This document shows, in pieces, positions 36,340 through 43,676 of a DNA stretch of 64,000 bases. The position numbers and the translations under genes are program-made. The stretch is from positions 1 through 64,000 of the forward strand of contig DAOTTV010000183.1 of NCBI GenBank assembly GCA_034437755.1. Reading direction: 5' to 3'. This stretch comes from JAUZRW01 sp034437755. Its GTDB lineage: Bacteria > Chloroflexota > Anaerolineae > Aggregatilineales > Phototrophicaceae. Under the pieces are notes generated by a model that had not been told where the DNA came from, ran no database searches, and saw only the letters and a program-made list of their open reading frames with translations. Numbering within the stretch: the first letter of the stretch is position 1; each line of letters starts with the position of its first letter.

Positions 36340-36368
36340 CAGTCCGTAATGATCGTACATACGGACTG
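36340..36368. promoter_or_regulatory. Intercistronic hairpin between pufC and bchG
   Basis: A perfect 9-bp stem, CAGTCCGTA and TACGGACTG, encloses an 11-nt loop in the 114-nt gap. No T-run follows, so it is more likely an mRNA-stability or processing structure than a terminator. Confidence 0.55.
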
Positions 36369-36403
36369 AAGCATTCGACAAACACGGTCGTTCTTGTTCA
36401 CGA

Positions 36404-37456
36404 TTACTCTTCGTCATCATCCGTTGCGACGAGCGCGTCGGGCATGATGTCTGGTGAGATCACAGCACCCGGCGGGATAATCGCTTGATTGTGGCACATG
36501 ATGCAATTCGGCACGACACCATTCATTGATTCCATGTACTCCTCATTATTGTATAATGCTTGGTTCATCTGGAGCATGTATTGTGAATAATGTACCGCAG
36601 GTACTTCCCGACTGGGGAAATAACGTGCATTGTGACAATGTGTACAACCAACATTCATACTATAGTTCATGTGGTACATCACTTGTTGTTGATACCCGAC
36701 AGTATCCAGCGAAATATCAGTGCGACCATTCACATTTAACACGCCCTGATTTTCGGCAGTCAGGTCGGTACTGGCATCAAGCAAGCGTGCAAAGTCTTCT
36801 TCGTCAGGCAAGTTATGCACCCAATCCGCGCCGCGATTCCGGAATTGATCTGACCAGATATGATCCGGTTGCGGTGCGCCATAGTGGCAGGTCGCGCAGA
36901 TGATCTGTGACCCCGAGGGTGCTTTCAGCGCTGTCACTTCGTCAAGATTACCGAGCCATTCACGATTTAGCTCTTGCGTCATGTACAGCATTGTGCGCGA
37001 CGTATACTTATTCTCTGACCAGTTCGGATGTGGCACAGCGCCCGGTTCAGTTGGGAGCGGTGCTTCGTCGTCTTCATATGCCGCAAAGTTATTGATATTA
37101 TGGCAATAGGTACAGTTGACATGCAAACCGGCGACAAAATAGTTCATCATGTAGCCGTTGATTTCTTGCGTCGTCAGCCCCGTCAAGACTTCCACGTTTT
37201 GTGGCATCGGGAAGTCATTCTGGTAGGCCCCCATCGCGAGATACGATTCCGCACTCACCCACTCGTCGACATCAACTTGATAATCAACATAGATCGGTGA
37301 GAGACTGTCGTATGCTTGCGCCCCGTCGTCGACGCGCGTCACGCCGACGATGAATGAAAGCACCCACCAACTACCCAGTACCAGAACGCCGGTCACCGCG
37401 AGGAATACGAACAAGAACCTAATCTGGTCGTTTCCGTTTGAAGTTTGGTTACTCAT
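36404..37456 (-). CDS. pufC: Reaction-centre tetraheme cytochrome c
   Basis: PufC re-reduces the oxidised special pair. The 350-residue protein has an uncleaved-looking N-terminal membrane anchor (residues 13-37) and no lipobox Cys, then four CxxCH sites at 115 (CTYCH), 187 (CATCH), 271 (CTHCH) and 318 (CIMCH). Met residues for axial ligation occur before each (for example MMNYFVAG, MLYMTQEL, MYHMNYSM, MLQMNQAL). Its C-terminus is acidic. It starts 24 bp after pufLM. Confidence 0.94.
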   Translation of the reverse strand: MSNQTSNGNDQIRFLFVFLAVTGVLVLGSWWVLSFIVGVTRVDDGAQAYDSLSPIYVDYQVDVDEWVSAESYLAMGAYQNDFPMPQNVEVLTGLTTQEINGYMMNYFVAGLHVNCTYCHNINNFAAYEDDEAPLPTEPGAVPHPNWSENKYTSRTMLYMTQELNREWLGNLDEVTALKAPSGSQIICATCHYGAPQPDHIWSDQFRNRGADWVHNLPDEEDFARLLDASTDLTAENQGVLNVNGRTDISLDTVGYQQQVMYHMNYSMNVGCTHCHNARYFPSREVPAVHYSQYMLQMNQALYNNEEYMESMNGVVPNCIMCHNQAIIPPGAVISPDIMPDALVATDDDEE

Positions 37457-37480
37457 GTTCTATACTCCGTCGTTAACTAC

Positions 37481-39373
37481 TTAAAATGGTGGTGCAACAA
37501 TGTTGGCATCAATCGCCCATTGGAACCAGTCCAGAACCAGCGTGCCAGATAGCAGAATGCCGATGCCGCCAGTCACACCACAGAGCAACGCAAACCACCA
37601 TAACCATTCATGGATCGACTTCGATGTAGCCTGGAAGCCCATGCACCAGCGCCAGAACAATTGCGCGCGTTGCGTCCCACTGCCTTCAGCGACCATCTCT
37701 TCAAGCTCGCGATAACTGCCCCAGCGCGATGTTGCAACGATCGTTGCGCCATGCATCGCGAGTAGCAAGGTCGAGCCGAGTAAGAAGAAGATCGAGAGCA
37801 TATGGAACGGGTTATAGTAAAAGTTGCCATATTGCACACTGACATGATTCGTCCAATCCAGCACCGCTTTGAACCCGTGACCGGGTGCTTGTGCCCAGTT
37901 GCCCATAATGACCGGACGGAACAGGTAAATAGCGAAGTATAAGAACAACGCACCACCAAAACCCCATGACAGCTTACTACCGAGACCGCCAGCCTCTGCA
38001 CGGGTCTGGATGCGGACAAGCCACGCCAAGACCGACACATGCAAGAAGAAGGTTGCGAAGATCCAGTTCGATCCTCCATGCCACGTTTCCGAGAAGCCTA
38101 AGCCGAATTCCGCCGGTGGCGGGTCAATCGACAGTACCCAGAACTCGCGCAGGAACATGACCGGGTCGTAACCGACAGCCCACAGATAGTGTTCAATGAC
38201 GATGAATGACGTGACTACACCCGCCGCCAACGAAATGACACCCCAAATCCCGACATAGAGCGGGCCAATTTGACCGAGATCGAACAGACGCTCGAGGAAA
38301 CCAACGTGAATCGGGTTCTGAATCGTGGTCGATTCGATGCCATTCTTGGGATATTCTTGTTCTTCCGTCGTAATCAGGCGATCACCGCCCGAGCGCGGTC
38401 TGCGCCATATCACAACGCCAACGACAATCGCGCCCATCGTCGCCGTGCCTTGCCAGATCGGAATACGATTCCAGACATTCCAGATTTGTACCCAATCGTG
38501 TACCAGCGTCCCAGAGAGGAAGATACACAGGTTCGAGAAGAGAACCGATGCCGTCCCGACCCAGAATGAGAGTCGATGTAAGCCGATTTCGCCAATGCTA
38601 TAACCCAGCAAATTGCGGAAGAAACCATCTTCGTTCGCTTCGCGGGTATAGGGGCGATTAGCATTCATCAAAATGAGTGATCCGTGCATCGCCAGCAACA
38701 AGGTTGATGTGAACAACAAGGTGATGCCAATAGCGTGGAACGGATTGTAGAAGAAGTTAAAGTACTGGTAACCAATGTTGGATACCCAGTCCAGATGGTG
38801 GGTAATCCCCAGCGCGAAGCCATTGCCCCACGCGCCCATCGCGATCGGGCGCAACCATTGTAAAGTAAGCCAGGAGGACACAACTGCAAAATACGCAATC
38901 GCAATTTCTTGGCTCATGCCTAATTTGCGCGCAATATCGATCTGACGCAACGCCCAACCGATAAAAGCGATGGTGGCGAAGAAAACGATCAACTGCCAGA
39001 TGAAGCCCGGTTCGCCAGGCCCAACAAGGCTCAGCCCCGCGCTAATCGGCGGTGGGTCGATACGTGCCGCAAGCAGGTTGAATGTGCCTTCGACAATCCA
39101 AACCTGATAAAAGTAGAAAAATGTGCCTAGAACAATCCCAAACAGCGATAAAACGCCGAAGGTACCCAGATAGAAACGGCCGATGAAGAAATCGAAGGGA
39201 TCCGCGCCAAAGACGGCGTGTAACAATGTCCCGCCCGGTTTCTTGTAGTGCGCCTCCATTTCAACCAGAGAAACGCTCTCACCTTCCAGCGCCCGTTCAG
39301 CTACAGGTCGTTCGCCCCTGATATGAAAATCATCCGCGATGACTGTTCCAGTAATAATGTTATTTGATGACAT
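37481..39373 (-). CDS. pufLM: Fused photosynthetic reaction-centre L-M protein
   Basis: One 630-residue protein holds both reaction-centre core subunits, as known for Roseiflexus. L spans about residues 50-325 and M about 358-630, each with five transmembrane helices, joined by a polar linker (330-357). By alignment with Rhodobacter from memory: special-pair ligands L-H173 and M-H202 are His213 and His524; the accessory BChl ligand L-H153 is His193; its M counterpart M-H182 is Val504, which predicts a bacteriopheophytin there, as in Chloroflexus-type centres. L-H168 is Phe208. Iron ligands are His230, His266, His541, His588 and Glu556. Residues 1-50 form a polar N-terminal extension. It is preceded by a hairpin-bearing gap after pufA. 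Confidence 0.97.
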   Translation of the reverse strand: MSSNNIITGTVIADDFHIRGERPVAERALEGESVSLVEMEAHYKKPGGTLLHAVFGADPFDFFIGRFYLGTFGVLSLFGIVLGTFFYFYQVWIVEGTFNLLAARIDPPPISAGLSLVGPGEPGFIWQLIVFFATIAFIGWALRQIDIARKLGMSQEIAIAYFAVVSSWLTLQWLRPIAMGAWGNGFALGITHHLDWVSNIGYQYFNFFYNPFHAIGITLLFTSTLLLAMHGSLILMNANRPYTREANEDGFFRNLLGYSIGEIGLHRLSFWVGTASVLFSNLCIFLSGTLVHDWVQIWNVWNRIPIWQGTATMGAIVVGVVIWRRPRSGGDRLITTEEQEYPKNGIESTTIQNPIHVGFLERLFDLGQIGPLYVGIWGVISLAAGVVTSFIVIEHYLWAVGYDPVMFLREFWVLSIDPPPAEFGLGFSETWHGGSNWIFATFFLHVSVLAWLVRIQTRAEAGGLGSKLSWGFGGALFLYFAIYLFRPVIMGNWAQAPGHGFKAVLDWTNHVSVQYGNFYYNPFHMLSIFFLLGSTLLLAMHGATIVATSRWGSYRELEEMVAEGSGTQRAQLFWRWCMGFQATSKSIHEWLWWFALLCGVTGGIGILLSGTLVLDWFQWAIDANIVAPPF

Positions 39374-39498
39374 AGGGTCGTCTCACTTTCTTTCCATGTA
39401 TGTCGAACACGGTCTACGACTTGACATTAAAAGGGCGAGGAATGTGAGAGGAAGCAACCAGCCCAGTGGCGGATTGCCATCCCCGTCGCATATGCCAT

Positions 39499-39527
39499 GT
39501 GGCGGATGTCGCGTTACCATCCGCCAC
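39499..39527 (-). promoter_or_regulatory. Intercistronic hairpin between pufA and pufLM
   Basis: GTGGCGGATG and CATCCGCCAC form a perfect 10-bp GC-rich stem with a 9-nt loop, 55 nt after the pufA stop in a 208-nt gap. It is not followed by U residues. Position matches the stem-loops that stabilise the pufBA mRNA segment in purple bacteria; function here is inferred. Confidence 0.7.
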
Positions 39528-39581
39528 CGGTCATCATGCGCCACAACTGCCTCTCAAAGACAATCGAGCTTCAACGTCGGA

Positions 39582-39725
39582 TTACCCAGCGAGTGCCAGT
39601 TCAAACCAGTTGTATGCGCTGGTGCTGAGCAGGATAAAGTGGATCGTCAGTGCGACACCAAAACCCATCAAGATGTAAAGGATTAACACGGTACGGAATT
39701 GGATAGGGCGATCTTCAGGATTCAT
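39582..39725 (-). CDS. pufA: Light-harvesting alpha polypeptide
   Basis: A 47-residue antenna protein: polar MNPEDRPIQFRTV, one transmembrane helix LILYILMGFGVALTIHFILL with the bacteriochlorophyll-ligand His29, and the STSAYNWFELA tail with the tryptophan after the His that is typical of alpha chains. It is short, but the ribosome binding site AGGAGG stands 6 nt before ATG 39725. pufB is 52 bp upstream and pufLM 208 bp downstream. Confidence 0.95.
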   Translation of the reverse strand: MNPEDRPIQFRTVLILYILMGFGVALTIHFILLSTSAYNWFELALAG

Positions 39726-39777
39726 ACTTTCCTCCTAAGGAAATGAATGTGTTTAAAAAATAGATTTGATTGAACGA

Positions 39778-39987
39778 TTAGCCTTGTGCGACTAACCACG
39801 GTTGCCACAGCCAGACCAAGGTGTGTGCGATGATAGCGATCACGAGAAAACCGTAGGTAGCTTTCACCACGATATCATGCATGAACCACTCTTCATTCGT
39901 GAATAGATTCTTCCACGGATCCGGAACTTGATCATTTTCGTATTCGGCGGTTTCACCGGTGACGACGACTGTTGTTTCTTCGGCCAT
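39778..39987 (-). CDS. pufB: Light-harvesting beta polypeptide
   Basis: A 69-residue antenna protein with a long polar, acidic N-terminus (MAEETTVVVTGETAEYENDQ) and one transmembrane helix FLVIAIIAHTLVWLWQPW, whose His binds bacteriochlorophyll. The WFMHDIVV before it holds the second conserved His of beta chains. Ribosome binding site AGGAGG precedes ATG 39987. It opens the puf operon; the 184-bp upstream gap has three short palindromes (AGGGTA/TACCCT, GATGCC/GGCATC, GCAGTG/CACTGC) but no recognised promoter. Confidence 0.95.
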   Translation of the reverse strand: MAEETTVVVTGETAEYENDQVPDPWKNLFTNEEWFMHDIVVKATYGFLVIAIIAHTLVWLWQPWLVAQG

Positions 39988-40171
39988 TATGTGCCTCCTA
40001 AAATAAGATGATTTGTCAGTTTAGGGTAGTTACCCTGCGATGTGCCCGTCCGTCGTTTTGATGCCCGCGGCATCAGTTCCCCCGTCGGCGCGTACACAAC
40101 GCTCGCCATAAGAGCCCTAGCAGTGCGAACACTGCGAGTAGCTCATTGGTTACAAAAGTTAAGGTTCTGCG

Positions 40172-40432
40172 TTATGCTCCACGGATCGCGTCGAAAATTG
40201 TCTCGACGCTGTTGTTGAAGCCACTTTCCGATAGACGGCTGATGAATTGCAAGGTCTTGTCAGCCGCGCCGGCGAATTCCAACGAGATGTTGTCGAAGGT
40301 GCAGTTCTCGAAGGCGGGTATTGCCCCCGCCCCGTACACCAGCGTCACATTCGTGAACGTGCATCCGTTGAAGTGCTTGTTATCAACGGCGATCTGCTCA
40401 TTGGCGAACGTTACATTAGTGATGCGTTCCAT
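40172..40432 (-). CDS. Short beta-fold protein appended to the ACIII operon, copy 2
   Basis: An 86-residue soluble protein. Its core (ITNVTFANEQIAVDNKHFNGCTFTNVTLVYGAG, then FENCTFDNISLEFAGAADKTLQFISRLSESG) alternates short strands with CTFxN turns, like a two-coil pentapeptide-type right-handed beta structure, and matches the N-terminal domain of the preceding gene. The start overlaps that gene's stop by 1 bp (TGATG). No known ACIII subunit matches; it could be a chaperone or peripheral subunit. Confidence 0.6.
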   Translation of the reverse strand: MERITNVTFANEQIAVDNKHFNGCTFTNVTLVYGAGAIPAFENCTFDNISLEFAGAADKTLQFISRLSESGFNNSVETIFDAIRGA

Positions 40433-41208
40433 CAGTCCGACTCTCCTTCTGCCGCGTCGCTGGCATCCATGTCCGGTTCGCCATCTTGGCTATCCCCGTC
40501 ATCAGCCATCGACTCAGCATCATCGGCATCGTCTGCCATACTGCCCATCGATCCCATCTCGGCATCGTCCGGGCTATCGGCATCATCGCTCGCCTCGCCA
40601 CCATATTGGGCGATCACACGATCGAACGCTTCTTCGACCGGAATGGTCGAGGTGCCGTCTTCGCTCGTGCCAAAGGTGTTAATCTGCTCCAACTGCGCCT
40701 CACTGATGAGGTCGTAGCTCTCTGCCAATGATTCGGGCAGAACCGGGATCAGGTCGAAGGACACCTCCGTCTGGAGGAAATTGCCGTCTTCGAGCGTGTT
40801 CAAGGGGCCGATGATGCGCCCATACGCCCAAATCCCGAGAAACCACACGGTCGCCACAATGAAGGGAACCGCGAGTAAGCCGAGCCGTGCATAGTTGCTA
40901 CCCGTGTTCACCGCCGGTGGCGGGTCGGGCTTATCGGGGAGCAGGGGTACCCCTGCCTCGATCTTATCCAGCACATCTTCGACTTCATCCGGTAAGCCAC
41001 TGCGATACAACACACCCAAATAGCCGGTGGTTGCCGCCGCCTGTCCCTTCAACTGCACTTTGATATTACGGAACGTGCATTTGTTGAAGCTCGGCGCATC
41101 TCCGCCTTGGAAGACGAGTGTCGCGTTATCGAACGTGCAGGCGGTGTAGGTATTGCCGTCCAGCACGACTTCTTGATTCTTAAAGGTTTGCTTTTCAATC
41201 ATCGCCAT
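40432..41208 (-). CDS. Membrane protein with CTFxN domain and acidic Met-containing tail, copy 1
   Basis: A 258-residue protein of three parts. Residues about 4-75 repeat the CTFDNATLVFQGG...CTFRNIKVQL domain of the next gene and a YRSGLPDEVEDVLDKIE helix. A single transmembrane helix (LLAVPFIVATVWFLGIWAYG) follows near residue 115. The last ~55 residues are almost all Asp, Glu, Ser, Ala and Met (GSMGSMADDADD...). ATG 41208 is chosen because GGGGAG stands 8 nt before it; ATG 41214, overlapping the actE stop, is an alternative. Position at the end of actABCDE suggests an accessory ACIII subunit; no known family recognised. Confidence 0.65.
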   Translation of the reverse strand: MAMIEKQTFKNQEVVLDGNTYTACTFDNATLVFQGGDAPSFNKCTFRNIKVQLKGQAAATTGYLGVLYRSGLPDEVEDVLDKIEAGVPLLPDKPDPPPAVNTGSNYARLGLLAVPFIVATVWFLGIWAYGRIIGPLNTLEDGNFLQTEVSFDLIPVLPESLAESYDLISEAQLEQINTFGTSEDGTSTIPVEEAFDRVIAQYGGEASDDADSPDDAEMGSMGSMADDADDAESMADDGDSQDGEPDMDASDAAEGESD

Positions 41209-41213
41209 GACCA

Positions 41214-41804
41214 TTACTCCCCATCACTTGATTGTTCTGGCTGGTCAGCGAAGGACGCATCCTGGCTCTCTTGCAAGGCGCGGATGTAAGCGATCACAGC
41301 CCAGCGTGTTTCAGGTTCTAAGCGTGAGCCATAGCTGTACATCGTGCCATACCCGTTCGTAATCACGTCGAATAAATACCCTTCGGGTACGTCGCGCAAG
41401 CGATCAATATGATACGATGCGACACGACCGAAGCCTTCTGCCCAGATGATCCCTTCGCCGCCACCATCGTAACCGTGGCATGGCGAGCAGAAACTATCAA
41501 AGTGACGTTGACCTTCGCGCAAGACTTCGTCGGTGATCGGCATCGGGAAGCCCTCAGCGTATTCACCGTTGACGGTGCCGTAGTACATATGCGTATCATC
41601 CACATAGAGGAAGCCAACTGGCACCGCATTTGGATCAAGTTCGCGTGCCGCCGTGTCGAATAGTGGGCTTGGGTCATACGGCTGGTTGAGCTTCGGCTGG
41701 TTACGGAGATTGCCGCAACCGCTGATGATCAACACAGCGAGTAATAGACTAGCCACCAAACGGATTTGCTTAGCCCGCGGAACGGATTTCATTAGATTTA
41801 ACAT
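41214..41804 (-). CDS. actE: Alternative complex III subunit E, monoheme cytochrome c
   Basis: ActE is the monoheme c subunit at the periplasmic face of alternative complex III. The 196-residue lipoprotein has a lipobox (LLLAVLIISGC, Cys30) and one CxxCH at about residue 103, in HFDSFCSPCHGYDGGGEG. A YDPSPLFDTAARELDPNAVPVG stretch matches ActE N-termini. It overlaps actD by 7 bp, so it is translationally coupled. Confidence 0.88.
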   Translation of the reverse strand: MLNLMKSVPRAKQIRLVASLLLAVLIISGCGNLRNQPKLNQPYDPSPLFDTAARELDPNAVPVGFLYVDDTHMYYGTVNGEYAEGFPMPITDEVLREGQRHFDSFCSPCHGYDGGGEGIIWAEGFGRVASYHIDRLRDVPEGYLFDVITNGYGTMYSYGSRLEPETRWAVIAYIRALQESQDASFADQPEQSSDGE

Positions 41805-42331
41805 GTCACCTCGCTCACTTTTATCGGTTCAAGACCTTTGAGGAACTGACGGGTTTCACGCATCGAGAATTTGGCATCGGTCACCTGTATGCACAGGAAG
41901 AAACGATTACGAGAGATGCCATCGCCGTCGCGCGTGTTAAAAATCGGGTGGTAAGGTGCTGGCAAGCCGGTCGTCACAAACATGAAGCCTGCGGCGACGA
42001 GACCTGCGCTTAAGATTGCTCCTTCGAACATGATAATCGTGAATGCCGGCCAACTATTGAGCGGGCGACCCCCGACGTTGAGAACGTAGTGGATGGCGTT
42101 TGTCCAATATTGCAGACCAAAAGCCGCCACCGCACCAATAATCAATGCCGCGAGGATCAACCAACCTAAAAGCGGTGACCCATTCCCTAGCACATCGTTC
42201 ATACCGTGAACTTCGAACGGTGAGTACGCTTCCACATCGTTATAACCATCTGCTTTGGCTTTTTTCGCCGCTTCCAGCAGGGCTTCAGGTGTATCAAATT
42301 CCGCACTCAAACCATATAAGCAGTTACTCAT
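41798..42331 (-). CDS. actD: Alternative complex III subunit D (DUF3341)
   Basis: A 177-residue protein of the DUF3341/ActD family. The N-terminal YGLSAEFDTPEALLEAAKKAKADGYNDVEAYSPFEVHGM is the typical cytoplasmic domain. Two transmembrane helices follow (LLGWLILAALIIGAVAAFGLQYW and AFTIIMFEGAILSAGLVAAGFMF), then a short domain with RNRFFLCIQVTDAKF. Overlaps actC by 4 bp (ATGA). GAGGAGG lies before the start. Confidence 0.9.
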   Translation of the reverse strand: MSNCLYGLSAEFDTPEALLEAAKKAKADGYNDVEAYSPFEVHGMNDVLGNGSPLLGWLILAALIIGAVAAFGLQYWTNAIHYVLNVGGRPLNSWPAFTIIMFEGAILSAGLVAAGFMFVTTGLPAPYHPIFNTRDGDGISRNRFFLCIQVTDAKFSMRETRQFLKGLEPIKVSEVTC

Positions 42332-43668
42332 GAATGTCCCTCCTCGTAGTGTATCTGTTGCATTTCAAACATCGGCAACACTGGGAAGAAACGGATAAAC
42401 AGGAAGAACGGTGCTAGGAATAAGCCGAAGGGCGAGATGATCGTCAGCCAGTCGGTAATCGTCGGGACGTAGAATTCCCACATCGCGACTGAGTTCCCGT
42501 AAGACAAACTCACCGGAATGATGACAAAACGCTCAAGCCACATACCAATCAGCACACCGATACAAATGACCACTAACCACGTCGTATTACGCCGGATGCT
42601 CTTAAACCATAGCAACTGGATGAAGATGACATTGAAAAAGATCATGCCAACATACACCGGTGCATACGGGCCTACCGCACGATTGACAGCAACGAGAACT
42701 TCTGCCGTGTGGCCGCCATACCATGCGCCGAACACTTCCATCAAGTACCCATAACCGACGAGGCTACCCGTAATGAGGACGAACTTCGCCGCATTATCGA
42801 TATGCTCCATCGTTATTAAGTGCTGTAGCTTAAACTGCACCCGCAATCCGACTGCCGCAATAATCACCATCGCAAAGCCGGCGAACACCGCCCCAGCCAC
42901 AAAATACGGCGGGAAGATAGTGTGATGCCAACCACCGACGTTACTAATCGCAAAGTCGAGACCAACGATACTGTGAACCGAGATCACGAGCGGGGTTGCC
43001 AGCGCGGCTAAAATGTAGCTGACGCTATGCAGACGTTCCCAATGGCTCGATTCCCCGCGCCAACCCATGGCTAACGCGCCATAGATGAACTTGACCGGGC
43101 GGCTCTTCGCCTGATCGCGCACAGCGGCGAGATCGGGGATGAGATCAATGTACCAGAAGAGGACCGAGATCAACCCGTAGGTCGAAATTGCGACCAAATC
43201 CCAGACTAACGCGCTCGTCCACTGCGGGTTTAAGCCCATCGTGTTCGGGTACGGGATCAACCAGTACACAAACCAGGGACGACCCGTATGGAAAATCGGG
43301 AACAAGCCCGCGGTTGCCAGCGCGAAGAGCGTCATTGCCTCGGCAAAGCGGCTGAAGGCGCTGCGCCAGTGTTGGCGCATCAGCAACAGCACGGCTGAGA
43401 TGAACGTCCCCGCGTGACCGATACCAATCCAGAAAATCAGATTGATGATGCCTGTCCCCCATACGACCGGGTTATTGATGTCCCATAAACCGACACCAAT
43501 CACACTGATCGCCCCGAGGGTCATCATGAACACAGCGAGTAACGCGCTCGAAATGAGGAAACCGATCCACCACCATGCAGGCGTATTGCCGAAGATGGGG
43601 GCATTCACAGCATCCGTCACACTGCCGATCTTAAACTTAGGTGTTGCACTTTGACTTTGTGTCGCCAT
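42328..43668 (-). CDS. actC: Alternative complex III subunit C (NrfD-like)
   Basis: A 446-residue membrane subunit with about ten transmembrane helices, NrfD/PsrC-like. It is expected to hold the quinol site of the complex. WWWIGFLISSALLAVFMMTLG, FWIGIGHAGTFISAVLLLMRQ and HSIVGLDFAISNVGGWHHTIFPPYFVAGAVFAGFAM are typical ActC blocks. It starts 8 bp after actB and overlaps actD. Electron flow runs from quinol here to the Fe-S and heme subunits. Confidence 0.92.
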   Translation of the reverse strand: MATQSQSATPKFKIGSVTDAVNAPIFGNTPAWWWIGFLISSALLAVFMMTLGAISVIGVGLWDINNPVVWGTGIINLIFWIGIGHAGTFISAVLLLMRQHWRSAFSRFAEAMTLFALATAGLFPIFHTGRPWFVYWLIPYPNTMGLNPQWTSALVWDLVAISTYGLISVLFWYIDLIPDLAAVRDQAKSRPVKFIYGALAMGWRGESSHWERLHSVSYILAALATPLVISVHSIVGLDFAISNVGGWHHTIFPPYFVAGAVFAGFAMVIIAAVGLRVQFKLQHLITMEHIDNAAKFVLITGSLVGYGYLMEVFGAWYGGHTAEVLVAVNRAVGPYAPVYVGMIFFNVIFIQLLWFKSIRRNTTWLVVICIGVLIGMWLERFVIIPVSLSYGNSVAMWEFYVPTITDWLTIISPFGLFLAPFFLFIRFFPVLPMFEMQQIHYEEGHS

Positions 43669-43676
43669 GATTGCCT

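Noticed and set aside
39374..39581. A second small antenna gene in the pufA-pufLM gap
   Set aside because: No frame has the His-containing transmembrane helix; the gap holds only the hairpin.
39988..40171. Three short palindromes upstream of pufB as a terminator for the ACIII operon
   Set aside because: None has a U-run on the minus strand, so read-through from ACIII into puf is possible and no terminator is called.
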